Assembly (NCBI GenBank): GCA_963710745.1
Contig: CAVQBP010000003.1
Location: 26,389 to 90,388, forward strand
Origin: CAVQBP01 sp963710745
GTDB lineage: Bacteria > Bacteroidota > Ignavibacteria > Ignavibacteriales > Ignavibacteriaceae
DNA length: 64,000 nt
Direction: 5' to 3'
Positions 26,933-36,078 of this stretch are shown one piece after another. The notes below the pieces were generated by a model, which was not told where the DNA came from, did not search any database, and saw only the letters and a list, made by a program, of their open reading frames with translations. Made by a program: the position numbers and the translations under genes. The number at the start of each line of letters is the position of its first letter. The stretch's first letter is position 1.

Positions 26933-29017
26933 ATGCTTCCTCTGAAAAAATCCAGAAAATTAAAAAAGGAACTTAAGCTTTTAGATGTATATTCTATTGC
27001 AACCGGAACTACTTTAAGCGCAGGATTCTTTTTACTTCCGGGTCTTGCGGCAATACAAGCCGGACCAGCACTTGTAGCTGCTTATCTTATTGCTGCTATT
27101 CCTTTAATACCGGGAATGTTCAGCATTATTGAACTTGCCACTGCAATGCCGAGAGCGGGGGGAATCTATTATTTCTTAGATAGAACGCTTGGACCTGCAA
27201 TTGGTACAATCGGCGGAATAGGTACCTGGCTGGCATTAATTTTAAAAGTTTCATTCGCATTGATTGGAATGAGCGCTTATCTGGAAATATTCTTCCCTGG
27301 TTTGCCGATTATTCCAATTTCTATAGGAATTGCAATTCTGCTTGGTATAATTAATTTATTCGGGAGTAAAAAAAGCGGCGGCTTCCAGACTATTTTGGTT
27401 TTCAGCCTGCTTTTTCTTTTAACAATTTTTATTGTCGGAGGAATACCTGAAATAAACAGAGAACACTTCCATAATTTTTTTAGTGCAGGATTTACCTCTA
27501 TTCTTTCTACTTCCGGTCTGGTGTTTGTCAGTTATATTGGTATAACTAAAGTAGCAAGTCTTTCGGAAGAGATTCAGAATCCGGAAAGAAATATTCCATT
27601 AGGAGTAATTCTATCAATCATTACAACATTAATAATCTATGCACTTGGCACTATTATAATGGTTGGTGTTCTTCCAATGGAGGAATTAAAAGGCAGCATG
27701 ACACCTGTAGCAGCATCTGCCAGGATTTTTTACGGAAAAATAGGAGCAATACTTATTACAATTGCCGCTTTGTTTGCTTTTATTTCTGTTTCAAATGCCG
27801 GTACATTAAGTGCATCAAGATATCCTCTCGCAATGAGCCGTGATCATATCTTCCCAAAATTTTTAAGAAAACTTAATACCAGCAGGATTCCATTTGTTTC
27901 AGTTATCCTTACTGTATCCATTATTATAATATCAATTTTGATTTTCAATCCTACAAGAATAGCTAAGCTTGCCAGTTCATTTCAATTATTGATGTTTATG
28001 TTATCCAGTTTCGCAGTTATAGTAATGAGGGAAAGCAGGATCCAATCTTATGATCCGGGTTATAAATCTCCCTTGTACCCGTGGATGCAGATATTCGGAA
28101 TTCTAACGCCACTGGTTTTAATTTTTGAGATGGGATGGATTCCAGTTTTATTTTCTATAGGCTTAATTTTTATAGGACTTTTTTGGTTTCAATATTATGC
28201 TAAAAACAAAGTTACAAGAAGCGGTGCAATTTTCCATGTCTTTGAAAGATTAGGTCATCAGCGTTACGATGCACTTGACAGTGAGCTTCGTGAAATATTA
28301 AAAGAAAAAGGCTTAAGAAAAGAAGATCCTTTTGATGATATTGTAACAAGAAGTTTTGTAGTTGATTTGAACGAAAAATCTGAATTTGAAAAAGTAGCTG
28401 ATGATATCTCAATAATATTATCAAAGAAGCTGCCTTTTACACCGAAAGAGATTACAACACAAATACTTGAAGGGACAAGAATCGGAGCAACACCAGTAAC
28501 GCATGGCGTTGCATTACCTCATTTCAGATCGGAAGGAATAGATAAAGCAATTATGGTTCTGGTTCGTTCCAAAGCAGGAGTTGAAATAAAAGTCTATAAT
28601 CCATTAACACAGGAGGAAGAAGATATTCAAATTGTTAATGCAATATTTTTCCTTGTCAGCCCTGAAGATAATCCTTCACAGCATTTAAGGATCTTAGCAC
28701 AAATTGCAGGAAGAGTTGATGATGAGGATTTTATGAAAGAGTGGTACAGAGCCAACAGTGAACAGGAATTAAAAGAAACCCTTTTACATAACGAAAGGTT
28801 TTTATCTTTAGTAGTTAACGGAAAAGGCAAAACTTCTGAGCTGGTTAATAAATCTTTAAAAGAAATTTCTCTTCCCGATGATGCTCTGATTGCGATGATC
28901 AGCAGGGAAGATAATATAATAATACCTAAAGGAGAAACTTCTTTACAGAACGGAGATAGGTTAACGATAATCGGAAATCCAAAGAGCATTTCTTTTTTAA
29001 GAAAAAAATTTATTTAA
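26933..29017 (+). CDS. APC-family permease fused to PTS EIIA-like and TrkA_C domains
   Basis: A 694-residue protein in three parts. Residues of about 15-430 form a 12-helix APC-superfamily amino acid transporter (YSIATGTTLSAGFFLLPGL, AMPRAGGIYYFLDRTLGP, SLSEEIQNPERNIPLG, SASRYPLAMSRDHIFPKFL). Residues of about 470-620 resemble a fructose/nitrogen-type PTS EIIA domain; the candidate phospho-histidine is H530 in HGVALPHFRSEG. Residues of about 625-694 form a TrkA_C/RCK_C domain (IIPKGETSLQNGDRLTIIGN). The fusion suggests transport gated by PTS phosphorylation and by a small ligand, which is an inference. No clear ribosome binding site precedes the ATG. Confidence 0.85.
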   Translation: MLPLKKSRKLKKELKLLDVYSIATGTTLSAGFFLLPGLAAIQAGPALVAAYLIAAIPLIPGMFSIIELATAMPRAGGIYYFLDRTLGPAIGTIGGIGTWLALILKVSFALIGMSAYLEIFFPGLPIIPISIGIAILLGIINLFGSKKSGGFQTILVFSLLFLLTIFIVGGIPEINREHFHNFFSAGFTSILSTSGLVFVSYIGITKVASLSEEIQNPERNIPLGVILSIITTLIIYALGTIIMVGVLPMEELKGSMTPVAASARIFYGKIGAILITIAALFAFISVSNAGTLSASRYPLAMSRDHIFPKFLRKLNTSRIPFVSVILTVSIIIISILIFNPTRIAKLASSFQLLMFMLSSFAVIVMRESRIQSYDPGYKSPLYPWMQIFGILTPLVLIFEMGWIPVLFSIGLIFIGLFWFQYYAKNKVTRSGAIFHVFERLGHQRYDALDSELREILKEKGLRKEDPFDDIVTRSFVVDLNEKSEFEKVADDISIILSKKLPFTPKEITTQILEGTRIGATPVTHGVALPHFRSEGIDKAIMVLVRSKAGVEIKVYNPLTQEEEDIQIVNAIFFLVSPEDNPSQHLRILAQIAGRVDDEDFMKEWYRANSEQELKETLLHNERFLSLVVNGKGKTSELVNKSLKEISLPDDALIAMISREDNIIIPKGETSLQNGDRLTIIGNPKSISFLRKKFI

Positions 29018-29106
29018 TTTGAGAAATAACTTTACATAAGTGCCGGTCAACTATGATGGTTTTTTATTTCTATTATCACCTTAACGTTACTGCCACTTAT
29101 CATGAG

Positions 29107-29493
29107 TTAATAAAAGAAGCTGTAAATTAAAACAAAAAGGACTATTAAAGTAAAGAATACATACATCAGATCTTTTTCATAAATAAACGCTATTACTGAA
29201 ATTATAACCCGTAGAATTGGCGTTCCCACAAGCAATAAAATCCCCAGCTTCATTATTTCAAGTGATTTAAGATCAAATACATCTCTAAGAAGGCTTATCG
29301 GATTACCTACATTAAACGGATTAAATACAAAACTGTAATAATCCGGTTTTTCTTTTCCATAGTTGAATAAATAAAGCACCGCACCAAATAATACAACCAA
29401 CGCAGAAATTATAACACCAATCCTTAAAATATTTCCAAGGATATGTTCAATTTTTATATCGATCTGCTCTGTATTTTGTCTTTTACTATTCAC
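29107..29493 (-). CDS. DUF1634 family membrane protein
   Basis: A 128-residue protein with about three transmembrane helices (IGVIISALVVLFGAVLYLF, LGILLLVGTPILRVIISVIA, VFFTLIVLFVLIYSFF). The stretch RVIISVIAF(I)YEKD is typical of DUF1634, a family usually encoded next to TauE/SafE permeases, as here. It starts at GTG, and the G overlaps the last base of the upstream stop (TAGTG), so the two are translationally coupled. Its likely role is an accessory subunit of the exporter. Confidence 0.85.
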   Translation of the reverse strand: MNSKRQNTEQIDIKIEHILGNILRIGVIISALVVLFGAVLYLFNYGKEKPDYYSFVFNPFNVGNPISLLRDVFDLKSLEIMKLGILLLVGTPILRVIISVIAFIYEKDLMYVFFTLIVLFVLIYSFFY

Positions 29494-30317
29494 TATAAAC
29501 CATTTCTAAACATTTCAACAGCCATAATAATTAATATAATGCTGAAAACAATTTTTAAAATTTTTGATGATGTAAATTTCATAATTTTAGAGCCCAGAAA
29601 TGCTCCAAACAGAACCCCAAGCATCACCGGCATCACAAGAGATGTATGAATATAACCATTCTTAAAGTATATACCGGCGCTTGCCACAGCAGTAACTCCA
29701 ATCATAAAATTACTCGTAGTAGCTGATACTTTGAACGGAATTTTCATTATCCTGTCCATCGCCAATACTTTTATTACACCGCCGCCGATTCCGAGTAATC
29801 CTGAAATTATTCCTGCAAAGCTGCAGACACCAAAACCGAAAGGGACTTTCTGTACTTTATATTCTTTGAGTCCTTTAAGAGTCGGATAATTCCCATGCAA
29901 TTTAAATAACTTTGCATATTTATCTTCAGAAGTTAAACTCCCGTCTTCCTTTTTCATAAATAATGAAGAACCCGCAGAATAAAGAAGAATGAAGGCAAAA
30001 ATTATATATATAACATTTGCAGGAATAATACCGGCTAATGATGCCCCGATTATAGCTCCGATTGTGGTTGCGACTTCAAGAAACATTCCTATTCGTATAT
30101 TGGAGTAACCTTCCTTAACATAGGCAGATGCAGCTCCGGAAGATGTACCGATTACAGCGATTAAGGAAGCTCCAGCGGCATAGTGAATGTCTACTCCGAA
30201 TAAAATTGTAAGCATTGGAACAACAATTACCCCGCCTCCAAGTCCGGTTAATGAACCAAGAAAACCGGCAAAAAAAGATCCGACAAAAGCAAAGATTGAA
30301 AAAAAGAGATTATCCAA
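29493..30317 (-). CDS. TauE/SafE family sulfite/anion exporter
   Basis: A 274-residue membrane protein with about eight helices and the twofold repeat of the TauE/SafE (DUF81) family: FAGFLGSLTGLGGGVIVVPML in the first half and FAGIISGLLGIGGGVIKVLAM in the second. Family members export sulfite, sulfoacetate or related organic anions; the substrate is unknown here. It overlaps the downstream DUF1634 gene by one base and follows the MlaE-type gene by 46 bp on the same strand. Confidence 0.9.
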   Translation of the reverse strand: MDNLFFSIFAFVGSFFAGFLGSLTGLGGGVIVVPMLTILFGVDIHYAAGASLIAVIGTSSGAASAYVKEGYSNIRIGMFLEVATTIGAIIGASLAGIIPANVIYIIFAFILLYSAGSSLFMKKEDGSLTSEDKYAKLFKLHGNYPTLKGLKEYKVQKVPFGFGVCSFAGIISGLLGIGGGVIKVLAMDRIMKIPFKVSATTSNFMIGVTAVASAGIYFKNGYIHTSLVMPVMLGVLFGAFLGSKIMKFTSSKILKIVFSIILIIMAVEMFRNGL

Positions 30318-30363
30318 CTGAAGTATCTAAATTAATAATGTTATAAGCATCTTACTGAAACCG

Positions 30364-31137
30364 TTAAAACAGCAGCATCCATAATAAATAATCCAATATG
30401 AGAATTAAAGCAGCAGACATAACGAATGACCGAATTGTAGCTAATCCAACTCCTTCTGCACCGCCTTCTGTTCTAAATCCAATATGACAGCCTAACAATG
30501 CTGTTACACCTCCGAAAAAAACTGTTTTAACAAGCCCGGCAATTAAATCAGAAAAGACAAAAAATCTTTTAACTGACTGGAAAAAGACATCAAAAGAAAC
30601 TCCCAAAAAATAGTTTGATACAATAAAAGCACCAAAAACAGCTATGGAGTTAGCAAAAATAACAAGAACAGGCATCATTAATATTGATGCCAGAAAACGG
30701 GGCATTGCAAGGTACCGGACAGGATTTATCGCCATTGTTTCCAAAGCATCAATTTGTTCAGTAACTTTCATTGTTCCCAGTTCGGCAGCAATTGAAGCTC
30801 CGACTCTTCCTGCAATTACAATACCTGTAAGAACCGGTCCCAGCTCGGTAATAATCGCCCTGCTTGTTGCACCGCCTAAAAATGACAAGGGGGCTAATCC
30901 TTTTAATTGGTATGCTGCCTGCCAGGCTGCAACAGCACCTGTAAATATCGCAATAATTAAAACAAGAGGAAGTGAGTTAACCCCTATATGTTCCATCTGA
31001 TAAAATATAATTTTTCTGCTTCTTGGAATTGAAGTAAAACTTTTAATAATTCCCCAGAATAGATTGGAAACCTGTCCAAATTCCTGGAAAAATTTAATTG
31101 TTTTACTGCCTAATTTTCTTAAAAAATTTTCAAGCAA
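30364..31137 (-). CDS. MlaE-family phospholipid ABC transporter permease
   Basis: A 257-residue inner-membrane permease of the MlaE/YrbE type, which with an ATPase (MlaF) and an MCE protein (MlaD) moves phospholipids between the membranes. Motifs are GAVAAWQAAYQLK, the conserved ELGPVLTGIVIAGRVGASIAAELG, MKVTEQIDALETMAINPVRYL, and GVGLATIRSFVMSA near the end. The predicted start is TTG at 31137. The usual mlaF and mlaD genes are not adjacent; a TauE/SafE gene follows instead. Confidence 0.9.
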   Translation of the reverse strand: MLENFLRKLGSKTIKFFQEFGQVSNLFWGIIKSFTSIPRSRKIIFYQMEHIGVNSLPLVLIIAIFTGAVAAWQAAYQLKGLAPLSFLGGATSRAIITELGPVLTGIVIAGRVGASIAAELGTMKVTEQIDALETMAINPVRYLAMPRFLASILMMPVLVIFANSIAVFGAFIVSNYFLGVSFDVFFQSVKRFFVFSDLIAGLVKTVFFGGVTALLGCHIGFRTEGGAEGVGLATIRSFVMSAALILILDYLLWMLLF

Positions 31138-31470
31138 TTTTATCCCGTTATTATTAGTAAGTATTCTGATATTTTATTGTATGATTTTTTAAATTTATAT
31201 ATTTTTATAATGTACATTTAAAAAATTTATCACATCGATAAAAATACTTACATTTTTTTAATATTTGAATGAGCTTACTTTAAAAAATGGTATAATTACT
31301 AAAATAATCCACCTAACCCAAATTACAACTTTTTAACTGGAATTTGGAATTCTTTTTAGTTATGCTTTACACCAGCATACTAAAATACACTACAGTGTAC
31401 GGGCACAAAATGCCTGCTTTTTAAGAGTGAAGTTCGGCTCATAAATTTTTTAATAATAAAAGGGATAATT
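31138..31470. other. Intergenic region upstream of PEPCK
   Basis: AT-rich, with no supported gene. It should carry divergent promoters for the MlaE-type gene and pckG. One short palindrome lies at 31386-31399 (annotated separately). AAAAGGGATAATT precedes the pckG ATG. Confidence 0.4.
31386..31399. promoter_or_regulatory. Palindrome TACACT-AC-AGTGTA, candidate operator for pckG
   Basis: Perfect 6-bp arms with a 2-bp spacer, about 70 bp upstream of the pckG start, where a regulator of gluconeogenesis could act. No known regulator motif is claimed. Confidence 0.3.
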
Positions 31471-33264
31471 ATGCCAACTACTATGACCAAAAACAGCCAT
31501 TTACTTCAATGGGTGGACAGTATTACGGAAATGTGTCAGCCGGACAACGTTCATTGGTGTGACGGTTCAAATGAAGAATATAATAAATTAACTGAACTGC
31601 TGGTTAAAAAAGGGACTTTTGTTAAGCTTGATGAAAATAAGAGACCTAATAGTTTTGCAGCTCAATCTGATCCGGCTGATGTTGCAAGAGTTGAAGACAG
31701 AACATTTATATGTACCGGGAAAAAAGAAGAAGCCGGACCTACCAATAATTGGGAAGATCCGCAAAAAATGAAAGCAACTTTAAAAGGATTTTTTAAAGGA
31801 TCTATGAAAGGAAGAACCTTGTATGTTATTCCTTTCAGCATGGGTCCGCTCGGTTCAAATATTTCACATATTGGTGTAGAAATAACAGATTCTGAATATG
31901 TAGTTTGTAATATGCGAATTATGACAAGAATAGGTAAAGAAGTACTTCAAATTTTAGGCGATAAAGATTTTGTACATTGTCTTCATTCAGTCGGCTTACC
32001 ATTAGAAAACGGGAAAGAAGATGTTCAATGGCCATGCAATCCCGATAACAAATATATAGTTCATTTTCCGGAGGAAAGAACAATATGGTCATACGGCAGC
32101 GGCTATGGCGGAAATGCTCTGCTGGGTAAAAAATGTTTTGCATTGAGAATTGCCTCATTTATGGCTAAGGAAGAAATGTGGCTGGCCGAACATATGCTGA
32201 TACTGGCAATAACAAATCCGGAAGGAAAGAAGAAATATATCGCCGGTGCCTTTCCAAGTGCGTGTGGAAAAACTAATCTTGCGATGCTGCAGCCTACTTT
32301 ACCGGGCTGGAAAGTTGAAACAATCGGTGATGATATTGCGTGGATGAAAATTGGAGATGATGGAAGATTATATGCAATAAATCCCGAAGCCGGATTTTTT
32401 GGTGTTGCACCGGGGACATCCTATGAAACAAATCCAAATGCAATGTATACAATGGAGAAAAATTCTATCTTCACTAATGTAGCGTTGACACCGGATAATA
32501 ATGTTTGGTGGGAAGGTATGACGGATAATATACCCAAAAAACTTAAAAACTGGCTGGGACACAAATGGACCCCTGAAAGCAAAGAAAAAGCAGCTCACCC
32601 GAATGCAAGGTATAGCATTCCAGCAAGTCAGTGCCCCATAATTGATCCTGATTGGGAAAACCCGAAAGGTGTTCCGATCTCGGCTATATTATTCGGAGGA
32701 AGAAGAGAAGATACTGTTCCTTTGGTCTATCAGGCATTTAGCTGGCAGCATGGAACTTTTTTAGGTTCAATTGTTTCATCTGAAAGAACCGCTGCAGCAA
32801 ACGGCTCTATTGGAAAGGTACGGCATGATCCTTTCGCAATGCTTCCCTTCTGCGGATACAATATGGGAGATTATTTTAAACATTGGCTTGAAATCGGTAA
32901 TAAAACCGAAATTGAAAAGCTTCCGAAAATATTTTTTGTTAATTGGTTTAGAAAAGATGAAAACGGTAATTTCTTCTGGCCAGGTTTCGGAGAAAATATA
33001 AGAGTCTTGAAATGGATCTTTGAAAGAACCGAAAATTCAAATAATTCAGTCAAATCAGAAATCGGTTATCTTCCGGCTAAAGGATCCATAGATATTTCTG
33101 GCCTGGACATTTCAGAAAATGATATTGAAATGCTCTTTTCAATTCAAAAAGATAAATGGAAAGCTGAAGCAAAAGATATTGAAGAATATTTCATGATCTT
33201 CGGAGATAGATTCCCCCAGGGTTTGAAAGAAGAACTTGATAATCTTAAACAAAGACTGGAGTGA
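31471..33264 (+). CDS. pckG: Phosphoenolpyruvate carboxykinase (GTP)
   Basis: Converts oxaloacetate and GTP to phosphoenolpyruvate, CO2 and GDP in gluconeogenesis or anaplerosis. The 597-residue length fits the GTP-type enzyme, which differs from the ~530-residue ATP type. Signature stretches include PFSMGPLGSNISHIGVEITD, YGSGYGGNALLGKKC, the kinase loop GAFPSACGKTNLAML with its reactive cysteine, GDDIAWMKIGDDGRLYAINP, FGGRREDTVPLVYQAF and the GTP-site region FVNWFRKDENGNFFWPGFGE. AAGGGAT lies before the ATG. It appears to be a single-gene unit. Confidence 0.97.
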   Translation: MPTTMTKNSHLLQWVDSITEMCQPDNVHWCDGSNEEYNKLTELLVKKGTFVKLDENKRPNSFAAQSDPADVARVEDRTFICTGKKEEAGPTNNWEDPQKMKATLKGFFKGSMKGRTLYVIPFSMGPLGSNISHIGVEITDSEYVVCNMRIMTRIGKEVLQILGDKDFVHCLHSVGLPLENGKEDVQWPCNPDNKYIVHFPEERTIWSYGSGYGGNALLGKKCFALRIASFMAKEEMWLAEHMLILAITNPEGKKKYIAGAFPSACGKTNLAMLQPTLPGWKVETIGDDIAWMKIGDDGRLYAINPEAGFFGVAPGTSYETNPNAMYTMEKNSIFTNVALTPDNNVWWEGMTDNIPKKLKNWLGHKWTPESKEKAAHPNARYSIPASQCPIIDPDWENPKGVPISAILFGGRREDTVPLVYQAFSWQHGTFLGSIVSSERTAAANGSIGKVRHDPFAMLPFCGYNMGDYFKHWLEIGNKTEIEKLPKIFFVNWFRKDENGNFFWPGFGENIRVLKWIFERTENSNNSVKSEIGYLPAKGSIDISGLDISENDIEMLFSIQKDKWKAEAKDIEEYFMIFGDRFPQGLKEELDNLKQRLE

Positions 33265-33309
33265 TACACGATAAATCACCGAAATCGGAGAATCAAGTAT
33301 CCTGTATAT

Positions 33310-35382
33310 TCATAAAATTTCCAACAACTGTGCTGCATTACTAACCGGCATGTTGCACTTATAATCTTCACAGATATATACTGCAGTTTGATTATCTTGA
33401 GGAGAATATTCTCTAAGCAAGGGAGAAATAATTTCCATTTGATCTTTCTGCCTGGAATTAAAAATAATTATTTTATTAGGAATATATTTTTCATTTATAG
33501 CTCTTAGCATCTCTTTTGTATCCTGAGAATTTTTTTCCCCTGAAACAATAATTTCTTTTGATGGACCGAGTGCAAAATCCAGCGCAGATAATGCCTGCGT
33601 AAAAGCCTGAGGGGAATTTTCAATCATTACAGAAAAAGTTTTGGTTATTAAAGATGCTTTCTTTTCATAATCTGAATTACCCGTAATTCTGCCAATTCTT
33701 AACAGGTTTAATATTGCAACCGAATTCCCTGAAGGAACTGCACCATCATAAATTTCCTTTTGTCTGATCAGCAGTTTTTCACCATCAGAAGGAGTGAAAT
33801 AAAAACCGCCATCTTTTTCATCCCAGAAATATTTTATAAAATCACTGTTCAAATCAATTGCTGTTTTTAAATAGCTTGAATTAAAACCTGCCTCATAAAG
33901 ATCAAGTAAACCCTGTACAAAAAAAACATAATCATCCGCATTGGCAAGGATAGAAGATTCGCCGTCCTTAAACCTGTGGAGCAGCCTTCCGTCAGCATTT
34001 AACAAATTTTTAATAATAAAATGAACAGCTTTTTCGGCTGCAAGATAGTATTCGTTTTCCTCAAAAACCTGAGCAGCCTTTGACAATGCGGAAATCATAA
34101 GGCCGTTCCAATCCGCAAGTATTTTTGTATCCTTAAACGGATGAATTCTTTTTTCCCGGGCAGTAAATAATTTATCTCTCAGAATATCCGATTTTTCATT
34201 TAATATTTTTTCATCAATATTCAATTCATCTGCAATTAAATTTAAATCTTTAGTAAGATGAAGAATATTCGTCCCGGTATTTTTTTCATGCACAGGATCA
34301 AACCAGTTCCCCTCCTCACCAATATTAAAGAGATTTTGAACCAGGATTAAATCTTCTCCTGATAGAATACTCTTAATTTCTTCATTTGTCCAAAGATAGA
34401 ATTTTCCTTCTTCTCCTTCACTGTCAGCATCTTCCGCAGAATAAAATCCCCCTTCAGCTGATGTCATATCTCTCAAGACATAATTTAATATTTCCTCAGC
34501 ACTATCCTTATAAAATTCTTTTTTTGCAGCCTGGAACGTTTCAATATATACATTAACCAAAAGTGCCTGATCATAAATCATTTTTTCAAAATGCGGTACA
34601 AGCCATATTTTATCCGTTGAATACCTGTGAAAACCAAACCCGATGTGATCATATATTCCCCCCTTATACATACCCCTCAGAGTTTTTTCAACCATCTGCA
34701 GAGCTTTTTTTGAATTTTTTCTATTCCAGTATCTTAAAAGAAATAAAAGATTATGCGGGGTTGGAAATTTCGGAGAAGTTCCAAATCCCCCGTTTTCAAT
34801 ATCAAACTGGTTTGAAAAGTAATCAAATGCTTTATCTAAAACATTTTCATTAATTTCTTTTACTGATTGTTCAGTTAAGGATGAATTTAAAGCTGAAGAG
34901 ATTTCATTTACAGATTTTAATATTTCTTCTCTTTTATTTTTCCACACTTTATAAATACCGGGAATAAGACTTAACATTCCCATTCTCCCAAACCTATCTT
35001 CTTTAGGAAAATAGGTTCCTGCGTAAAACGGTTTTTTATCAGGAGTCATTATAATTGTTAAAGGCCATCCCCCGCTGCCCGTAATCATCTGGCAAACTAA
35101 CATATAAATTCCATCTATATCAGGTCTCTCTTCTCTATCCACTTTTATTGATACATAATATTGATTCATTAACCCTGCTACTTCATCATTTTCAAACGAT
35201 TCTTTTTCCATCACATGACACCAGTGACAGGTTGAATAACCGATAGAAAGAAATACAGGTTTGTCTTCATTTCTTGCTTTATCAAATGCTTCTTCTCCCC
35301 ATGGATACCAGTCAACAGGATTATAAGCATGCTGAAGAAGGTAAGGGCTTTTTTCTTTAATTAATCTATTAGGTTTTTTCAT
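33310..35382 (-). CDS. DUF255 thioredoxin-fold protein (YyaL/SSP411 family)
   Basis: A 690-residue cytoplasmic protein. Residues of about 1-165 form the DUF255 thioredoxin-like domain (KSPYLLQHAYNPVDWYPWGE, with the CHWC motif at C52 and C55 in STCHWCHVMEKESF). The rest is an (alpha/alpha)6-barrel region related to N-acylglucosamine epimerase folds (YHHIGFGFHRYSTD-like segment around GGIYDHIGFGFHRYSTD, and PHFEKMIYDQALLV). The family is widely conserved, but its biochemical activity is poorly defined. It is convergent with pckG, with 45 bp between. Confidence 0.92.
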   Translation of the reverse strand: MKKPNRLIKEKSPYLLQHAYNPVDWYPWGEEAFDKARNEDKPVFLSIGYSTCHWCHVMEKESFENDEVAGLMNQYYVSIKVDREERPDIDGIYMLVCQMITGSGGWPLTIIMTPDKKPFYAGTYFPKEDRFGRMGMLSLIPGIYKVWKNKREEILKSVNEISSALNSSLTEQSVKEINENVLDKAFDYFSNQFDIENGGFGTSPKFPTPHNLLFLLRYWNRKNSKKALQMVEKTLRGMYKGGIYDHIGFGFHRYSTDKIWLVPHFEKMIYDQALLVNVYIETFQAAKKEFYKDSAEEILNYVLRDMTSAEGGFYSAEDADSEGEEGKFYLWTNEEIKSILSGEDLILVQNLFNIGEEGNWFDPVHEKNTGTNILHLTKDLNLIADELNIDEKILNEKSDILRDKLFTAREKRIHPFKDTKILADWNGLMISALSKAAQVFEENEYYLAAEKAVHFIIKNLLNADGRLLHRFKDGESSILANADDYVFFVQGLLDLYEAGFNSSYLKTAIDLNSDFIKYFWDEKDGGFYFTPSDGEKLLIRQKEIYDGAVPSGNSVAILNLLRIGRITGNSDYEKKASLITKTFSVMIENSPQAFTQALSALDFALGPSKEIIVSGEKNSQDTKEMLRAINEKYIPNKIIIFNSRQKDQMEIISPLLREYSPQDNQTAVYICEDYKCNMPVSNAAQLLEIL

Positions 35383-35468
35383 TTTTTATTTCCGAAAATC
35401 CTTATTTTTTGGTAATATTACAAATTTTTATAATAACAATTTAGAATTCAAATAGCCAATAATCTTAT

Positions 35469-35489
35469 TTTTTAATTTTTAATTTTTAA
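35469..35489. repeat. Three tandem TTTTTAA heptamers
   Basis: Three perfect 7-bp repeats within the AT-rich spacer upstream of the cytochrome c gene. They may act as an UP-like bendable element or be simple sequence. Confidence 0.5.
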
Positions 35490-35591
35490 TTTATAAATGC
35501 TGCTTTGTCTGATATTTAATAATATCATTGTAATTCCTTATTTTTACATCACAATTTGTTAAGATTATTGAATAATTAAAACCGGATTATA

Positions 35592-36011
35592 ATGACTAAA
35601 CCTCAAATATGGGTAGCAGCTTTTTTAGCTTTATTTGTTCTTCTTTTTTTGTTAGAAAGAGCAACAGAAAAAAATAATAACGAAAATGTTCAGGCAGTTA
35701 ATAACCCTGTACCTCAAACAGGAATGGCATCTGCAAATGCAACAGCTCCTGAATTAATAAGCAGATTAGGATGTGTAAATTGTCATGGGACTGATCTTAA
35801 CGGTACACAGATGGGACCGAATTTGAAAAACATTTCACAATACTGGAGCAGGGATAAATTAATAAATTATCTCAGGAACCCATCTTCCTTTATGTCTTCA
35901 GCACGCTTCAAAGAATACCAGGAACAATTTCCAAATACAATAATGCCTTCGTTCGGGAATATTGATGTAAAAGAATTGGGGAAAATTGCTGATTACTTAC
36001 TGAAGAAGTGA
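35592..36011 (+). CDS. Membrane-anchored monohaem cytochrome c
   Basis: A 139-residue protein. An N-terminal anchor helix (VAAFLALFVLLFLLE) is followed by a polar linker and a class I cytochrome c domain with the haem-binding motif C61-V-N-C64-H65 and the likely axial methionine M118 in TIMPSFGNID. It ends in a typical helix (ELGKIADYLLKK). It faces the periplasm and carries electrons to or from a respiratory enzyme. No oxidase genes are adjacent. It is convergent with the aldolase gene. Confidence 0.9.
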   Translation: MTKPQIWVAAFLALFVLLFLLERATEKNNNENVQAVNNPVPQTGMASANATAPELISRLGCVNCHGTDLNGTQMGPNLKNISQYWSRDKLINYLRNPSSFMSSARFKEYQEQFPNTIMPSFGNIDVKELGKIADYLLKK

Positions 36012-36036
36012 ATTTATTAATGTGTGTACAAAGCAC

Positions 36037-36064
36037 GTAGAGACGTTCTGAAGAACGCCTCTAC
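36037..36064. repeat. Palindromic hairpin GTAGAGACGTTCT / AGAACGCCTCTAC
   Basis: A 13-bp inverted repeat with one mismatch around 2 bases, between the convergent cytochrome c and aldolase genes. It resembles a TAGAGACGTT-type palindrome that, from general knowledge, is dispersed in several bacterial phyla. It may also end transcription from both sides. Confidence 0.6.
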
Positions 36065-36078
36065 AAAGCAATAATTGG

